A stretch of DNA of 64,000 nucleotides from Oopsacas minuta (Eukaryota > Porifera > Hexactinellida > Lyssacinosida > Leucopsacidae). The position numbers and the translations under genes are program-made. Location of the stretch: positions 1,268,321 through 1,332,320 of the forward strand of contig JAKMXF010000321.1 in NCBI GenBank assembly GCA_024704765.1, read 5' to 3'. The first letter of the stretch is position 1. Each line of letters starts with the position of its first letter. Shown here one piece after another: positions 44,701 to 55,900 of the stretch. The notes beneath the pieces were generated by a model that had not been told where the DNA came from, ran no database searches, and saw only the letters and a program-made list of their open reading frames with translations.

Positions 44701-45679
44701 ACGAAAAGCAACTCGATATAGAACCTTATATGACTATATTGAATGATATCTCGCTCATTGAATTAGAATTTTCTCAGATTGATTGCCTCATCTATATAGC
44801 AGGATATGCAGTCTTCTCTTACATAAAAAGTCAAATACTTGTCAATCTTGTTACGATCTTTTAACAACAGATAGACTCCTAGAAGTTAATAATGACGTTG
44901 GTTCTCAATATACTTTGATTAATTTAGTAGATCGAGGTTCTCTTAAATATCCTTCTTCTTGTGTAGTAAAGTCTGTTACTATCTTGTATAAAGCCTTTCT
45001 GATGATAGATAACTGTGATTCCCTCAGCAAGAAATTCTATTCTGCACAGTCCCGTAGTTTGTTGGTACTCATTTCTATGACAATCATTTCAGAGAAATAT
45101 ACTGATGTTTGGAATGATTGTTGCTTCTGTGGCGTTTGAAATCGGGACATATTGAAGAATTGTGTGTTACATGGTCAAATATCATCTTGTCGAAGAGAGT
45201 CCGCAATTACAATTTTATGGTTTTAAATAGGGATAATACTAAGCTTAAAAATACAAATAATTTTTCTTTGTTCATTTTTAGATCATTTTACTGTTAGAAT
45301 TTTGTGTAGAAGACTGAAGCTATTGTATTGTTATTCGATTTGTTATGTTCAGCTGGACGTTTAGGATAGTATAGTATATTACTGTTACTACTACTAAGAG
45401 AATGTATTATGTTATTTGTTTGTATGCTACATATACGTATTGTACTGTTAAATATATGGTTTGACTTATTAAAATCTATTATGTTGATTTTGAATCTTCC
45501 AATATTGAATTAATCAGGCCGGGTGTGGTAAATCATTTAATCTGATGATTAATAATTAACTAGAAACAGTTGAATCACAACTATAGATAATACATTATAC
45601 TTTGAAAGTCGATGGTAATGACAATCCATGGTCCAAAATTTCAATAGTGTGCCATTGCCTTAGTATATGGAATGCTATG
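41746..45679 (+). mobile_element. P/THAP element, copy 1
   Basis: The inverted ends start CATAGCATTC and continue for over 60 bp (inner part TTTTGGACCATGGATTGTCA). The direct repeat CCTCAAC flanks the element (41739-41745 and 45680-45686), near the 8 bp expected for P elements. The 3934-bp element carries a transposase gene with an N-terminal THAP domain on the plus strand. It split the reading frame of the KDZ-like transposase, which reads on directly when the element and one repeat are removed. Confidence 0.88.
42252..45139 (+). pseudogene. P-element/THAP transposase, copy 1
   Basis: Exon 1 (42252-42409) starts MTCLVPGCKSNYHSQGDSYV, a C2CH THAP finger (C3, C8). A 56-bp intron follows, and exon 2 brings the C..H part of the finger with a frame change. 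Later segments match P-element/THAP9 transposases: HVILQMDEEHIRGDASHKGG (about 43405), then FVEAVCTDNYPLNVRLY, and the C-terminal ALEHHFGLYRQMSGSHYQIS (about 44505). Frame changes occur near 42485 and 44394, and a stop lies at about 44668. A seven-A run near 43325 and a five-A run near 44822 add frame shifts absent from copy 2. No intact protein can be made. Confidence 0.82.
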
Positions 45680-46026
45680 CCTCAACATTGGAGGAATTGA
45701 AATTTCGAGGACAAATGTTTCGCCAGTAGATATCACAATATCAGAAGAGCAGTTTGAAATTGTACCAAGTAAGTTACGTATTGAAAAGGCCCATTTCCAT
45801 GGAATGCTCTACTAATTAACACGACATTACTCAATATACTTTTTTAGGCCATCCCAAGAAAGAAGTATACACTGAAATCTTTTCACAAGAAGAGCTAACT
45901 ATTCCAATACTAGATCAATATGTAGATCTGCTTGCTGATAAACGGAAGGCTTGGCGTTTGCAAAATTGCTCTGTAATATTCATGTCAGATTTTGAAGTAA
46001 TCAATGGTATGACACCTATATGTATC

Positions 46027-46200
46027 TACAGTGACCCTCGCTAATCCGAACCTCGTCAATCAGAACAGAGCCTAAATGTTATACAAGTATACGAACCTTT
46101 GGCTCGTCGCTTCGCGATGAAATCGCCGCATTGCGCCTCGGGATATTCAACGGACAAACAACAAATTGAGATTAAATAATATAGATTTAATTCAACTGCG
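46027..46200. repeat. Tigger-type end and fold-back fragment
   Basis: A Tigger-like end (CAGTGACCCTCGCTAATCCG) starts at 46028. It is followed at 46073-46200 by a shortened piece of the fold-back family of 25724-26770, including CTTTGGCTCGTCGCTTCGCG and the terminal AAATTGAGATTAAATAATAT. Both lie in an intron of the KDZ-like gene. Confidence 0.6.
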
Positions 46201-46238
46201 AACAAATCCACCAAAGAATTTAGCCTAGTTAGGCGAGG

Positions 46239-47025
46239 CAGTGGCGGATCTAGGGGGGGGTATGGGGGGTATGCATACCCCCCCACCAGCTTTGTGAAAT
46301 TATTTATTTCGTCTACTCAGTAGAGTGAATAAAGTATATATCTTGTTATAACACAACCCTAATGAATTTATTTTCTCGACTATATACTTGTAATTCGGTA
46401 AATGTTCCTTCAATATTATTTCATTATTGCCTACTGTAGTTATTTAGGAGCCATAGGAATATAATTCTGATATAATTTTAGAATATAAATTTCACCATAT
46501 TTCTAACTATTTGTTTACCCTTTTTATAATTAGTATTTCTTTATGCTACGTAAGAAAGTTTGTTTGACCAAAGATGAATTTCGTAATTTAGTGTTATTAT
46601 TAGTACTAGTAGGGTATATTATGTATTTAGGATTCAACCAATAGTTACTAATAATATTTAGCTATTACATTCAGAAACTCTCATTATATATTAAACTATG
46701 AACACACATACATAATGTTTGTATTAAGAACACAATTATTTTGGAGTACCTTAGAATACTTGTCAAAATGGTTAAATTGGTCATGGAGATTAAGCCTAAC
46801 ATAAAAATCGCATAAAATCCATACATCACTATGAAATATTTGTTGATGCTGGGTTAAAACACTACATATTGAGAAATACTGGCTGTTATAGTATAATTAC
46901 AATTTGTTAAAATAAGGGAAAAAACAAATAATGATAAAGTAAAAGAGCAAAATCCAATAATTGAATATTATGACGTTTGGGTAGGCGGCATACCCCCCCA
47001 CCAGATTTTTCTAGATCCGCCCCTG
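46239..47025. mobile_element. Non-autonomous hAT in KDZ intron, 787 bp
   Basis: The ends CAGTGGCGGATCTAG and, reversed, CAGGGGCGGATCTAG are inverted and followed by GC-rich blocks (TGGTGGGGGGGTATG inside). A perfect 8-bp duplication AGGCGAGG flanks the element (46231-46238 and 47026-47033). It inflates the intron 46007-47167 to 1161 bp and has no coding capacity. Confidence 0.88.
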
Positions 47026-49744
47026 AGGCGAGGTGGTGGCTAAGTTAGCTACCATGTATTCAATTTTATCAAACGCTACTTGGCAGCCTTGTAATCATTT
47101 GCACACAACATTCGAAAAATGTACTCCCAGATCCTATAGTGTTTCAATTCATGTTTTCATTTTCTAGGTGAAGTAATATTGATCAAGAAAAAAGCTTTAA
47201 TCGAAACTTGTCTGATGAAATGCTTATCTTGTCATACGAATTCTTGCACACATTATCAAGCATATGAATTGTGTTTGGAATTCCAAACCTTAAACAATTC
47301 CGAATCCAAATCCCATGTTGGCAGTACTTACTTCACATTAGGTGCAAATACAATTTTTTGCTGAAGAATGGCTATCATTGCCTATATAGGAAAGAAATGA
47401 AGTGGTATTGCGACAATTGTAGTAGTATGTGTAAAGAAAAGTTAATTCTACAGGCAATCATGGTAGAATACAATGATCAGATACCCATTCGCAGAAACCT
47501 CTTGATTATTCTACCATATCTAAACAATATCTTCCTTTTAAACTTAGTAAGAACCAGGCCATTATATATAATGGACAGTTAAGACGAGGATTATTTCTAC
47601 CCCAAAATCTTGAACCAGATATTTCGCATTGTGAACAAGGACATGAATATGTAGCCAAAAGTCTAGTCCTAGCAAAAAAAGGAATCATTATATACACAGA
47701 ATATGATGTCCTCGATTTAAAAGAACATACGTATAAGTATGTTATATACTAGATAGTATATATATATTCTTTATTTGTCCTTTAATATTCAAGCTAGCTT
47801 ATTCACTGAATTTTAGTGTATACATCCACTTGCGAAGGCAGTTGTAAATACACCTGTGTTTGAAGGAAATAAGTATTCACTTCTGAATGTCAACAATCTC
47901 TATTTCATCCACTATGGAGTATTATTCGAATACAGCGAGTTTATGACGATGTCTCGGAATACACTACATGGATACATGAGGTATGTATTTTAGAATACTT
48001 TTATTTGGTCCGTTGGTTATGTACTCCATCGAATACCAAAATAACAAAAGAAATACATAGATCAATTGTAAGTGATCTATTACGGTCGGTAGTCATAATT
48101 ATATAATCAATTAAATCAAATTCATTTTAGAAAGTTGAGGTGGTTACTCTTTATTGTATTTTAGAGCAAAGAATAATAAATTTGAGAGGATGGAATGGGT
48201 ACTTACTTATGTTAGGCATTAACTATAAGACAAGCTATATTTGCCTATTATACCAAGAAGCTCCAGAATTCTTAATTATGTATGGTATACAATGAGGGCA
48301 ATTAAGGAACTCCCGAATACAGTTGAAGATACCTGGAAGATCAGAGGATATCGTTTGTCCCATTATCAAAGAGGGTATTGGTATCTGATCTAAAAACCAG
48401 AAAATTGATCAAAACTTACTATTGATTTGGATTGGGTGAAAGCGAGTTTCACACTATGGTAAATTCTTTAGAGTTTGAAGAAATTACAGAGTACAACATT
48501 TACGCTAACAATTTAATTGATGAGGTCAATGTGATTAATCCGACTTATCCTAACGCTAAAGCTATTTTGGAACTATTCTCCAGATCAGAACCAATTTCTG
48601 GCATTTTTCCTGTATCTATCCTTAGCGAGTGCGAGAAGAAAGCTATTGCTAGTCTCTCTTGTGGTAACCAACTTGATACATGTCTGCTTTATGAGATTTT
48701 TGAAAAAATGCATACTCTAAAGCTATTCCTTAGCTCGTTTGGTGAAGTTCAAGAACAATGTGCTACTAGTACAGGATTCACCCTTCATCCTATTCTTGCT
48801 GGTGTTCTAAGGGCTATTCTATCCAAAATTGAATTACTCAATAACTATAGAGAAGGACGGAAGACAGTAGAGGCTTCCCCATCAAATGACACTCTAGATA
48901 AATACTTTCCAGCGATAACAAAACGTTACAGGTATTATATAATTGTATTCAACTATTCATTCAATATAATGCATCTGTTGAGAACATAATATAAATCCTA
49001 TAGTGCAAACTTTCAAATATATTGAACCCTTAGATTACCGATGTATGAAGATGATAACGAAGAGAAATATAAAGGATGTACAAAAATATTTCCGAAACAT
49101 CAAAGGTTATCACCACGACTGTTAGTTGTTGTCTGTAGACATAAAGTGTGCTATGGATTTCAAATACTTCGTAGTAAAGAATCTACAAATACAGTATTTA
49201 ACCTACTCCTGACGTTGTTCAAAAGCCCCCTCGTATTATAATATACGACAACGCTTGCAATCTACACAATACATGTATCATCAGGTTAGAATTAATATGC
49301 AAAATACGTACAGCCGTATACCATCTCTAAGATTTTTAATTTAATCTATGTAATGCTCTTAAAGTGCTAAGCATACGTACTTACTAGCATTATATAATAA
49401 TAACTTCTATATTATCATTAGGGAACCCAAACTTTTCAAAGATACTACATTCTTGGTTGATCGCTTTCACTGGAAGAATCATTGCTGCAATCCAGCTTAT
49501 TCTTTGAAGTCAGTGAAGAGTCATGGTTTCATGAGAATAAACTCTCAAGTTTGCGAGCAGCTGTTCTCTACATTAAGGAGAATAACCACCCAAGTATCTT
49601 TCATGCGGATCGAAAACATATTCTACAATGATTTCTTATACTGTTTGAATGAACAAGAATTACGAAAACTAAAGTGCTAGTAGCTAATACACTATTCATG
49701 ATTCATGAATAATGAATAAATTGTATTAAATTAACAAGTAAACT

Positions 49745-51667
49745 TTATATTCTCTTTACTAAACTCTTTTTGCTGTTACAACTTTTACAAATGAACGAGG
49801 AAACCTTTTGTGTAATATCCTGTAGGCCAACACATGGTTTGTGAAACCATTGGGTACACACTTGACAATTCACCATATTCTTGAAAGCGAACTCGGGTAG
49901 ACGACAAATACACCAAAGTTCAATTGTATATTCCAACTTCTTATTAACCTTTATCCGTGAACAGGGTCTTTCAGAAATTGTGGCAGGGGTGATAATTTTT
50001 CAGAAATAATGAAATTACGCAGGTGACGTCTCATGTTGCCCTGGTTCCATCTCAATATACTTGGCTCTAAACCATTCGCCAACGCGATACTAACTACAAT
50101 AGCAAAGACACCACAATCTGAAATCCCTCTTTGTTGTTGTAGCTCTTGAACTGTAACTTTTAAATCTTCAGTCTCGCTTCGATAAAGCAGTGCAAGTTAG
50201 ATGTCCAGCTCTTCACTTAGACCCCAGATTAATAACGAATCATATACTGATACATTTCCTTCATCATCAATCCTAGACACTTTCCAGTGTAGTTTACCAT
50301 CGTGGTGTATTTGAAAACTATTTAGTGCTGCTCTAACAAATTGGCGATTCTAATAAGATAAAAGACATGCAATTTGAAATGCCATTATTTTCAGGATTAT
50401 AAAATAAGCCAAATAATAGATTTACCTTAGATAAAATAGTATTCTGGAATCCTTCAATGTCTGGATAATTATTCTTTATCAAAACCTAAACATAATTTAT
50501 TAAGTAACCTAGTAAAAGTTGTTTAGTTGTTTGTCGAAGCGAAGTGCGAACGTAGGTTATAAATGGTATTGAAATATAATATAATTAAATCATAGAGAGA
50601 GCTTACCCCAAAGGCGTTGATAGTAACATCATTAAGAAAGGTTTTGTCATTCCATACTCTTTAAGACAATCATCTCTTACTTTTTCGTCTAAAATTCTCA
50701 CAAATGTTACATTTAATGGAATTTAAGCCTTTGCTGCTGATAATCCTGCCATTGAAACTACAGATGTATCCAAAAGAGACTGAGGGGAAGTAAAGGGTGA
50801 GTGATCGGATTGCTGTTCTGATATGGTATCTGGTGTTGAATGGATCGATTCACCAAGATATAGTGGAGACGATGGGGATTTCTCTGGAGAAGTATTTAGA
50901 GATATTTCCACATTGGAATTCGGAGAGGAAGGTGAATGATAAGTTGGATTATATATATTCTCGTCATCCAAGTCTGAATCTAAACAATCTTCTTTTGATA
51001 AATGTATAGGTGACCTGTCTCTAAAACTATCAGATAGATCTGGAGAAAAGTATTCGCGCATCGATTTGATAACAGATAGCAAAGTAGTTCTGCCCATATT
51101 CTTTGATTGCTTGAGAAATGGAATTTCCTTGGGCCAAAATATTGGCCGGAGTTCACTTTTCCCCCCAAAATTACGCGATTTTCCTACAATTAAAATATGA
51201 TATACGTATTACCAAATTATTACTTACTTAAGTATTACACACCAATTTGTTTCAACAGCAGTACATACCCTGTACCCACGAAATAACAACAAGGGTGGCT
51301 TCCAAAACTAAGGGTAAGAAAAACAAGAAACTTACTGTTCATCTTTTGAGTTCCCCATGATAAAATCTTTCTTAACGCCTGTACATTATGTGTGTGTGGA
51401 TCTTGTTTCATCAGGTCCATCATTTCATCTTCTTTATAATCATCTCGAACAACTGATGAGTCTCCGATCACAGAGCGTTCAAATGTTAAGCTTCGCCAAA
51501 TTTGTTCTTTCGTTCAGCAACATGCTGCCGGTAAGTATCGCTTCCCAGAACTGATAATTGTCCCCTCCAGGAGTAGACAACCCCTACAGATTCTCCTGTA
51601 CCTTTGTAAACGTTGCAATCGCTTTAGCTAAATGCTCCCTAGCGTTGCCCTTGGTAATACGAGGCAT
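49745..51667 (-). pseudogene. Ulp1-like protease plus PHD finger
   Basis: Read on the minus strand from ATG at 51667, the pieces are a start region MPRITKGNAREHLAKAIATF, an exon ending at 51328 (LRKILSWGTQKMN), and an exon 51183-50607 with a Ser/Pro-rich part. Exons 50485-50426 and 50349 downward follow, with introns of about 121 and 76 bp. The C48/Ulp1 signature is complete in order: FLNDVTINAFG, then H in KLHWKVSRIDDEGN followed by D in VSVYDSL, then QQQRGISDCGVFAI (Q and catalytic C). The C-terminus is a PHD finger (WCICRLPEF, CQVCTQWFHKPC, CKSC). Such proteases cleave SUMO-like modifiers. Stops at 50723, 50197 and near 51590, plus frameshifts near 50655 and 49953, break it. It faces the transposase, with 64 bp between the stops. 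Confidence 0.72.
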
Positions 51668-51829
51668 TTCAGCTAATTTGTACAAATTATAGTAAGAAAG
51701 TATTCAACTAGACTGGTAGACTAATTACTAGAGTGGAATAACTGGGATCTGAAAAGCAGTCTAATATAACTTAATCTGTATAATATACGCCTACTATGGT
51801 ACATGAATCCCTATGCGCACAGTACTTTT

Positions 51830-52105
51830 TAATACCTCCAAAATTGACTCAGGAGTAGTGCCGGAATAATCTAAACGGTTTTGGGAGAAAACTTAAGGGC
51901 CTGGGAATTCTCCGGATCTAAACCTAATTGAAAATCTTTGGGCTATGTTGAAAGAGAAGATAAACGTAAATGACCAGAAGATCAATCGGGACCAGTTAAT
52001 TGGAAAACTGATATTAGCATGGCAAGACATAACTCCAGAGATTTTGGAAATCTTAGTGGCAAGCATGCCTATTAGAATTAAAATTGGTTCTAGCACGGAC
52101 TACTA
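51830..52105 (+). pseudogene. Tc1 relic, 3' part
   Basis: The plus strand encodes the C-terminal transposase part: FWEKT, then GPGNSPDLNPIENLWAMLKE with the catalytic E, then AWQDITPEILEILVASMPIR and a stop at 52103-52105. Two in-frame stops lie upstream. It continues the relic at 40748-41200, separated by the 10.6-kb element. No matching right terminal repeat is visible, so the relic is truncated at its 3' side. Confidence 0.72.
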
Positions 52106-52212
52106 AATTACCCTGACGTGAGAAAGTCAAACCACAGTCAAAAATGCTTAGGCTGTACATTGTATTACTGAAAATATGGTCAAAATTCTGTTTTTATTCA
52201 CTAAATTTGATA

Positions 52213-52383
52213 CAGTAGAACTCGGATAAGATGTACACTCGGTTAAGACGTACTATTTTCTTACATCCCAAAATATAAGTCATCATTATTTGTAATGCAA
52301 GCATGGTCGAATAAGACGTACACTCGGTTAAGACGTATTAAATTCTGTTTACTGAGGGGGTACGTCTTATCCGAGTTCTACTG
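52213..52383. mobile_element. 171-bp Tigger/pogo-type MITE
   Basis: The ends CAGTAGAACTCGGATAAGAT and, reversed, CAGTAGAACTCGGATAAGAC are inverted and flanked by TA on both sides. The internal word CACTCGGTTAAGACGTA is repeated. It is non-coding. Confidence 0.82.
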
Positions 52384-52989
52384 TATCTAACCCACCTTTT
52401 GCCGCTGAATTCAAAAATGACAATTTCAAGGTTCAAAAACGCAATCCTCGCCCAAATTTTGGCAAAAAAGCCTTGTCACACCCAAATATGGTCAATTCCA
52501 TATTTTTTGTATACGTCATCATATCACAAAATTCGCAATATCCTCTCAATTAGGAACGATATTGATGAACATATGATTAGTAAATTATTCAGCTAAATAT
52601 ATATTACTATAATATGCACATTTCACCCCAATTTGGTGATGACGAATTAGCAAAAAATAAAATCTGCAGTTTGATTGTAGGAGATTGGAATTTTTATCGC
52701 ACGAGAGGCACGGGCTACTAAAGTTACAGGACGTGACAATGCCATATCCCAGTAAGAAATGCATACACTGAACCATAGCCTTCTCTATATAAGGCCTACT
52801 TATCAACCTCGAATTGTTGGACTAGGGATGTAGTAGTGTACGGTAAATATTAGATGAATATACAGAATTGTTACATATCGCACAAACAGTACATTTATAG
52901 CTAAGTAAATTTATTACAGATATATGGAGTATCATGTCACCAAACCAACAAAGGAAAAAGAATTATCAAAGTGTGGCAATTTCTTTGCT
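52384..52989. other. Intergenic, nothing recognised
   Basis: AT-rich DNA between the MITE and P/THAP copy 2. No supported feature. Confidence 0.4.
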
Positions 52990-55900
52990 TAGTAAGCACA
53001 CTAAAGCAATGGCACTCAATTGAAATTTTGGACCATGGATAGTCATTACCGTCGACTTTCAAAGTATAATGTATTATCTATAGGTGTGATTCTACTGCGC
53101 TCCTAGTTAATTATTAGTCATCAGTTTAAATGATTCACCACACCCGGCCTGATTAATTCAATATTGGAAGATTCAAAATCAACATAATAGATTTTAATAA
53201 GTCAAACCATATATTTAACAGTACAATACGTATATGTAGCATACAAACAAATAACATAATACATTCTCTTAGTAGTAGTAACAGTAATATACTATACTAT
53301 CCTAAACGTCCAGCTGAACATAACAAATCGAATAACAATACAATAGCTTCAGTCTTCTACACAAAATTCTAACAGTAAAATGATCTAAAAATGAACAAAG
53401 AAAAATTATTTGTATTTTTAAGCTTAGTATTATCCCTATTTAAAACCATAAAATTGTAATTGCGGACTCTCTTCGACAAGATGATATTTGACCATGTAAC
53501 ACACAATTCTTCAATATGTCCCGATTTCAAACGCCACAGAAGCAACAATCATTCCAAACATCAGTATATTTCTCTGAAATGATTGTCATAGAAATGAGTA
53601 CCAACAAACTACGGGACTGTGCAGAATAGAATTTCTTGCTGAGGGAATCACAGTTATCTATCATCAGAAAGGCTTTATACAAGATAGTAACAGACTTTAC
53701 TACACAAGAAGAAGGATATTTAAGAGAACCTCGATCTACTAAATTAATCAAAGTATATTGAGAACCAACGTCATTATTAACTTCTAGGAGTCTATCTGTT
53801 GTTAAAAGATCGTAACAAGATTGACAAGTATTTGACTTTTTTATGTAAGAGAAGACTGCATATCCTGCTATATAGATGAGGCAATCAATCTGAGAAAATT
53901 CTAATTCAATGAGCGAGATATCATTCAATATAGTCATATAAGGTTCTATATCGAGTTGCTTTTCGTCACTTATAAACTCACAATCGTCTGCGAATTACCT
54001 AAAGTATTCTTTTAGTGAAACGTTATCTCCCAAACTATATTTTATATCAAAAACTTGTAAAAGGTTGGAAAGTTGGAGTCTTCGTTCGCTTTCTAAAACT
54101 TGGTTAAAAGATATTTGATAGTGAGACCCTGACATTTGTCTGTATAATCCAAAATGGTGTTCTAAAGCTTCATTTTGTGTTCTCGCAGTAAGAAGATATT
54201 GGTACCCACAATTTCAGTTAGTTGTTTGACTAGTAGTGGTAATTCCTCACATGCATGTCTAAAGCTGGTCAAGGTTTGTGGTGTTAATTTCCGGACAAAA
54301 AGGTAGATTAACCCAACTATCCAACCAGGAGACCACGGGGTTCAAAAAGAGCAACCGAAAATCGTCTGGGTATATTGGGGCTGAAAATTGGTCATTAAAA
54401 CGTATATTGTTCCCAACCCAGTTCACATTGAATATTTTCCATACCCGATTAATAAGATCAAGAAAATATACTATTTGATTGATGTGTTTGGTGTCACTTT
54501 CGATTTTCCACGCTAATAGGCCGGCAGATGTTGTCTCATGAAAAATTTTCAATGCAAAACTGACATTTTGCCGTTCTAAGCTTGAGGGCCAAAAAGCTTT
54601 CGCTGTTAATTTTGGTGCTCGTTTCAATAAATTACATCTATCCGATCTAAACAAATCTCGTATATCTTGAAATCGAGCGTAACAAATATCTGGATATACA
54701 GATTTAGAGGTCACATTGGCAGTAGAATGCTGGCTCTAGGGATGGAGAGGTAAAAATTTTTGTTAGTGTCAATGATACTTTGAATACTTACTAGACATTC
54801 GTCGAACTTCGGGAAAATGAAAGTGCCGTCAATATTTTTGAGATTCAACCAATTATTTCGGATGCACCTAATGATATGGACACTATCAACAAGCATAATT
54901 AAATTTCTATGTGGGTTGCAGGGGTGTTGTACTTTTGGCTCCAGTTTCGAACTAGTTGAAAACAATTTGTATAAACGAACGTTCAGTGGATAGTTGTCAG
55001 TACAAACAGCTTCTACAAATAGACCGCAAGCTTCGATATCACAGATAGTAGACCTGACAATAGGATACAATGATTCAGCAGAAGAAGAACCCAAAGGAAT
55101 CAACCGAACAATGGTAGAAAACTTGGCCGATAGACTAGAAACCATCATGGAGAAAACTGTGATATATGGATCATTAGGATTGTCAATCGACCCAATTACT
55201 CTCCCTCCCTTATGTGATGCATCACCACGGATATGTTCCTCATCCATTTGAAGAATAACATGGCGTTCTAAATTATTGAATGTAGTGGCCACTTCCTTGA
55301 GAATTTTTGTATAATCACTCTCTAAGCCAATACTATTTTTTACTTTCAACAAATTACGCTCATGAGGAAAAGTTAAGCAATTAGAGCCCTGAATGAGACG
55401 GTAATAAGCTGGGGAAATGCCGTGAATTTTTAAACAAAAACCTGGGTGATAATGTTATAACGTCGAGCATGTTTATCAATGATTAGATATTTCAACTGAT
55501 CGAGCAAAAAGGTAAGACGCATTTGTAAAGAAGCCTCAGCGATTTCGAAATATAATTTGGAATCAGTGTGCTCTAATGTATCAATAGCTTGACCAAGACT
55601 ATGAATAGAGTTCCTAACATGTTGTATCAGAGATGTCGCAGAGGTATTTGTATTAGTACTTTGAGATATTTCAAATAAATCAACTTCATGTGTAATGTTT
55701 TCTAATAACCTGATATCATTTATTGAGGAAGACGAGAGCTGAATTTGTTTTTTTCTTTATAAAAAGACTTACAAAATAAACTTTCATCGACAATTATATA
55801 TCGTCCGATAGTGGAAACTTCGTTACAAAATTGAATCTTAAGAAATAGCATGTAGAAGAATCAGGGCGATAGAAAAGCCAACCGTTTGGGAGTTCGATCA

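Larger units (their letters stand above)
41666..49680 (+). pseudogene. KDZ/HMGXB3-type transposase, fragmented
   Basis: Pieces of one transposase appear in order on the plus strand with GT-AG borders. They are 41666-41745 (with a basic HPRKRRKVEEK signal), continued at 45687-45768 across the P insertion; 45848-46006; 47168-47736 (CLSCHTNSC and WYCDNCSSMC zinc-like clusters); about 47817-47978 (STCEGSCKYTC); about 48150-48920; about 49034-49280; and 49421-49680. The last two hold IIYDNACNLH, VDRFHWKNHCCNPAY and NSQVCEQLFSTLRR, which match the catalytic core of KDZ transposases related to HMGXB3. Frameshifts near 47350, 47490, 47850 and 49228 and a degenerate first-acid region make it a pseudogene. 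The assignment is from motif memory, not a search. Confidence 0.62.
41202..51825. mobile_element. 10.6-kb KDZ-like transposon, disrupted
   Basis: The outer ends are inverted repeats: GTACTGTGCGCAT at 41202-41214 and its reverse complement at 51813-51825. The match extends outward through TATTAAAA and TTTTAATA. Both flanks are halves of one Tc1 relic, which supports these borders. The left end carries two more direct copies of GTACTGTGCGCATGTCC-like units (to about 41260). Inside are two convergent pseudogenes, a KDZ/HMGXB3-type transposase (plus) and a Ulp1-PHD protein (minus). Later insertions are a P/THAP element, a hAT MITE and a Tigger-type MITE. Without these the element is roughly 5.7 kb. 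No clean target duplication was found. Confidence 0.65.

Noticed and set aside
46056-46286. 76-codon frame on minus strand around 46.1-46.3 kb
   Set aside because: It spans the border of a hAT MITE and a fold-back fragment, and the Pro/Tyr-rich start comes from the GC-rich hAT end.
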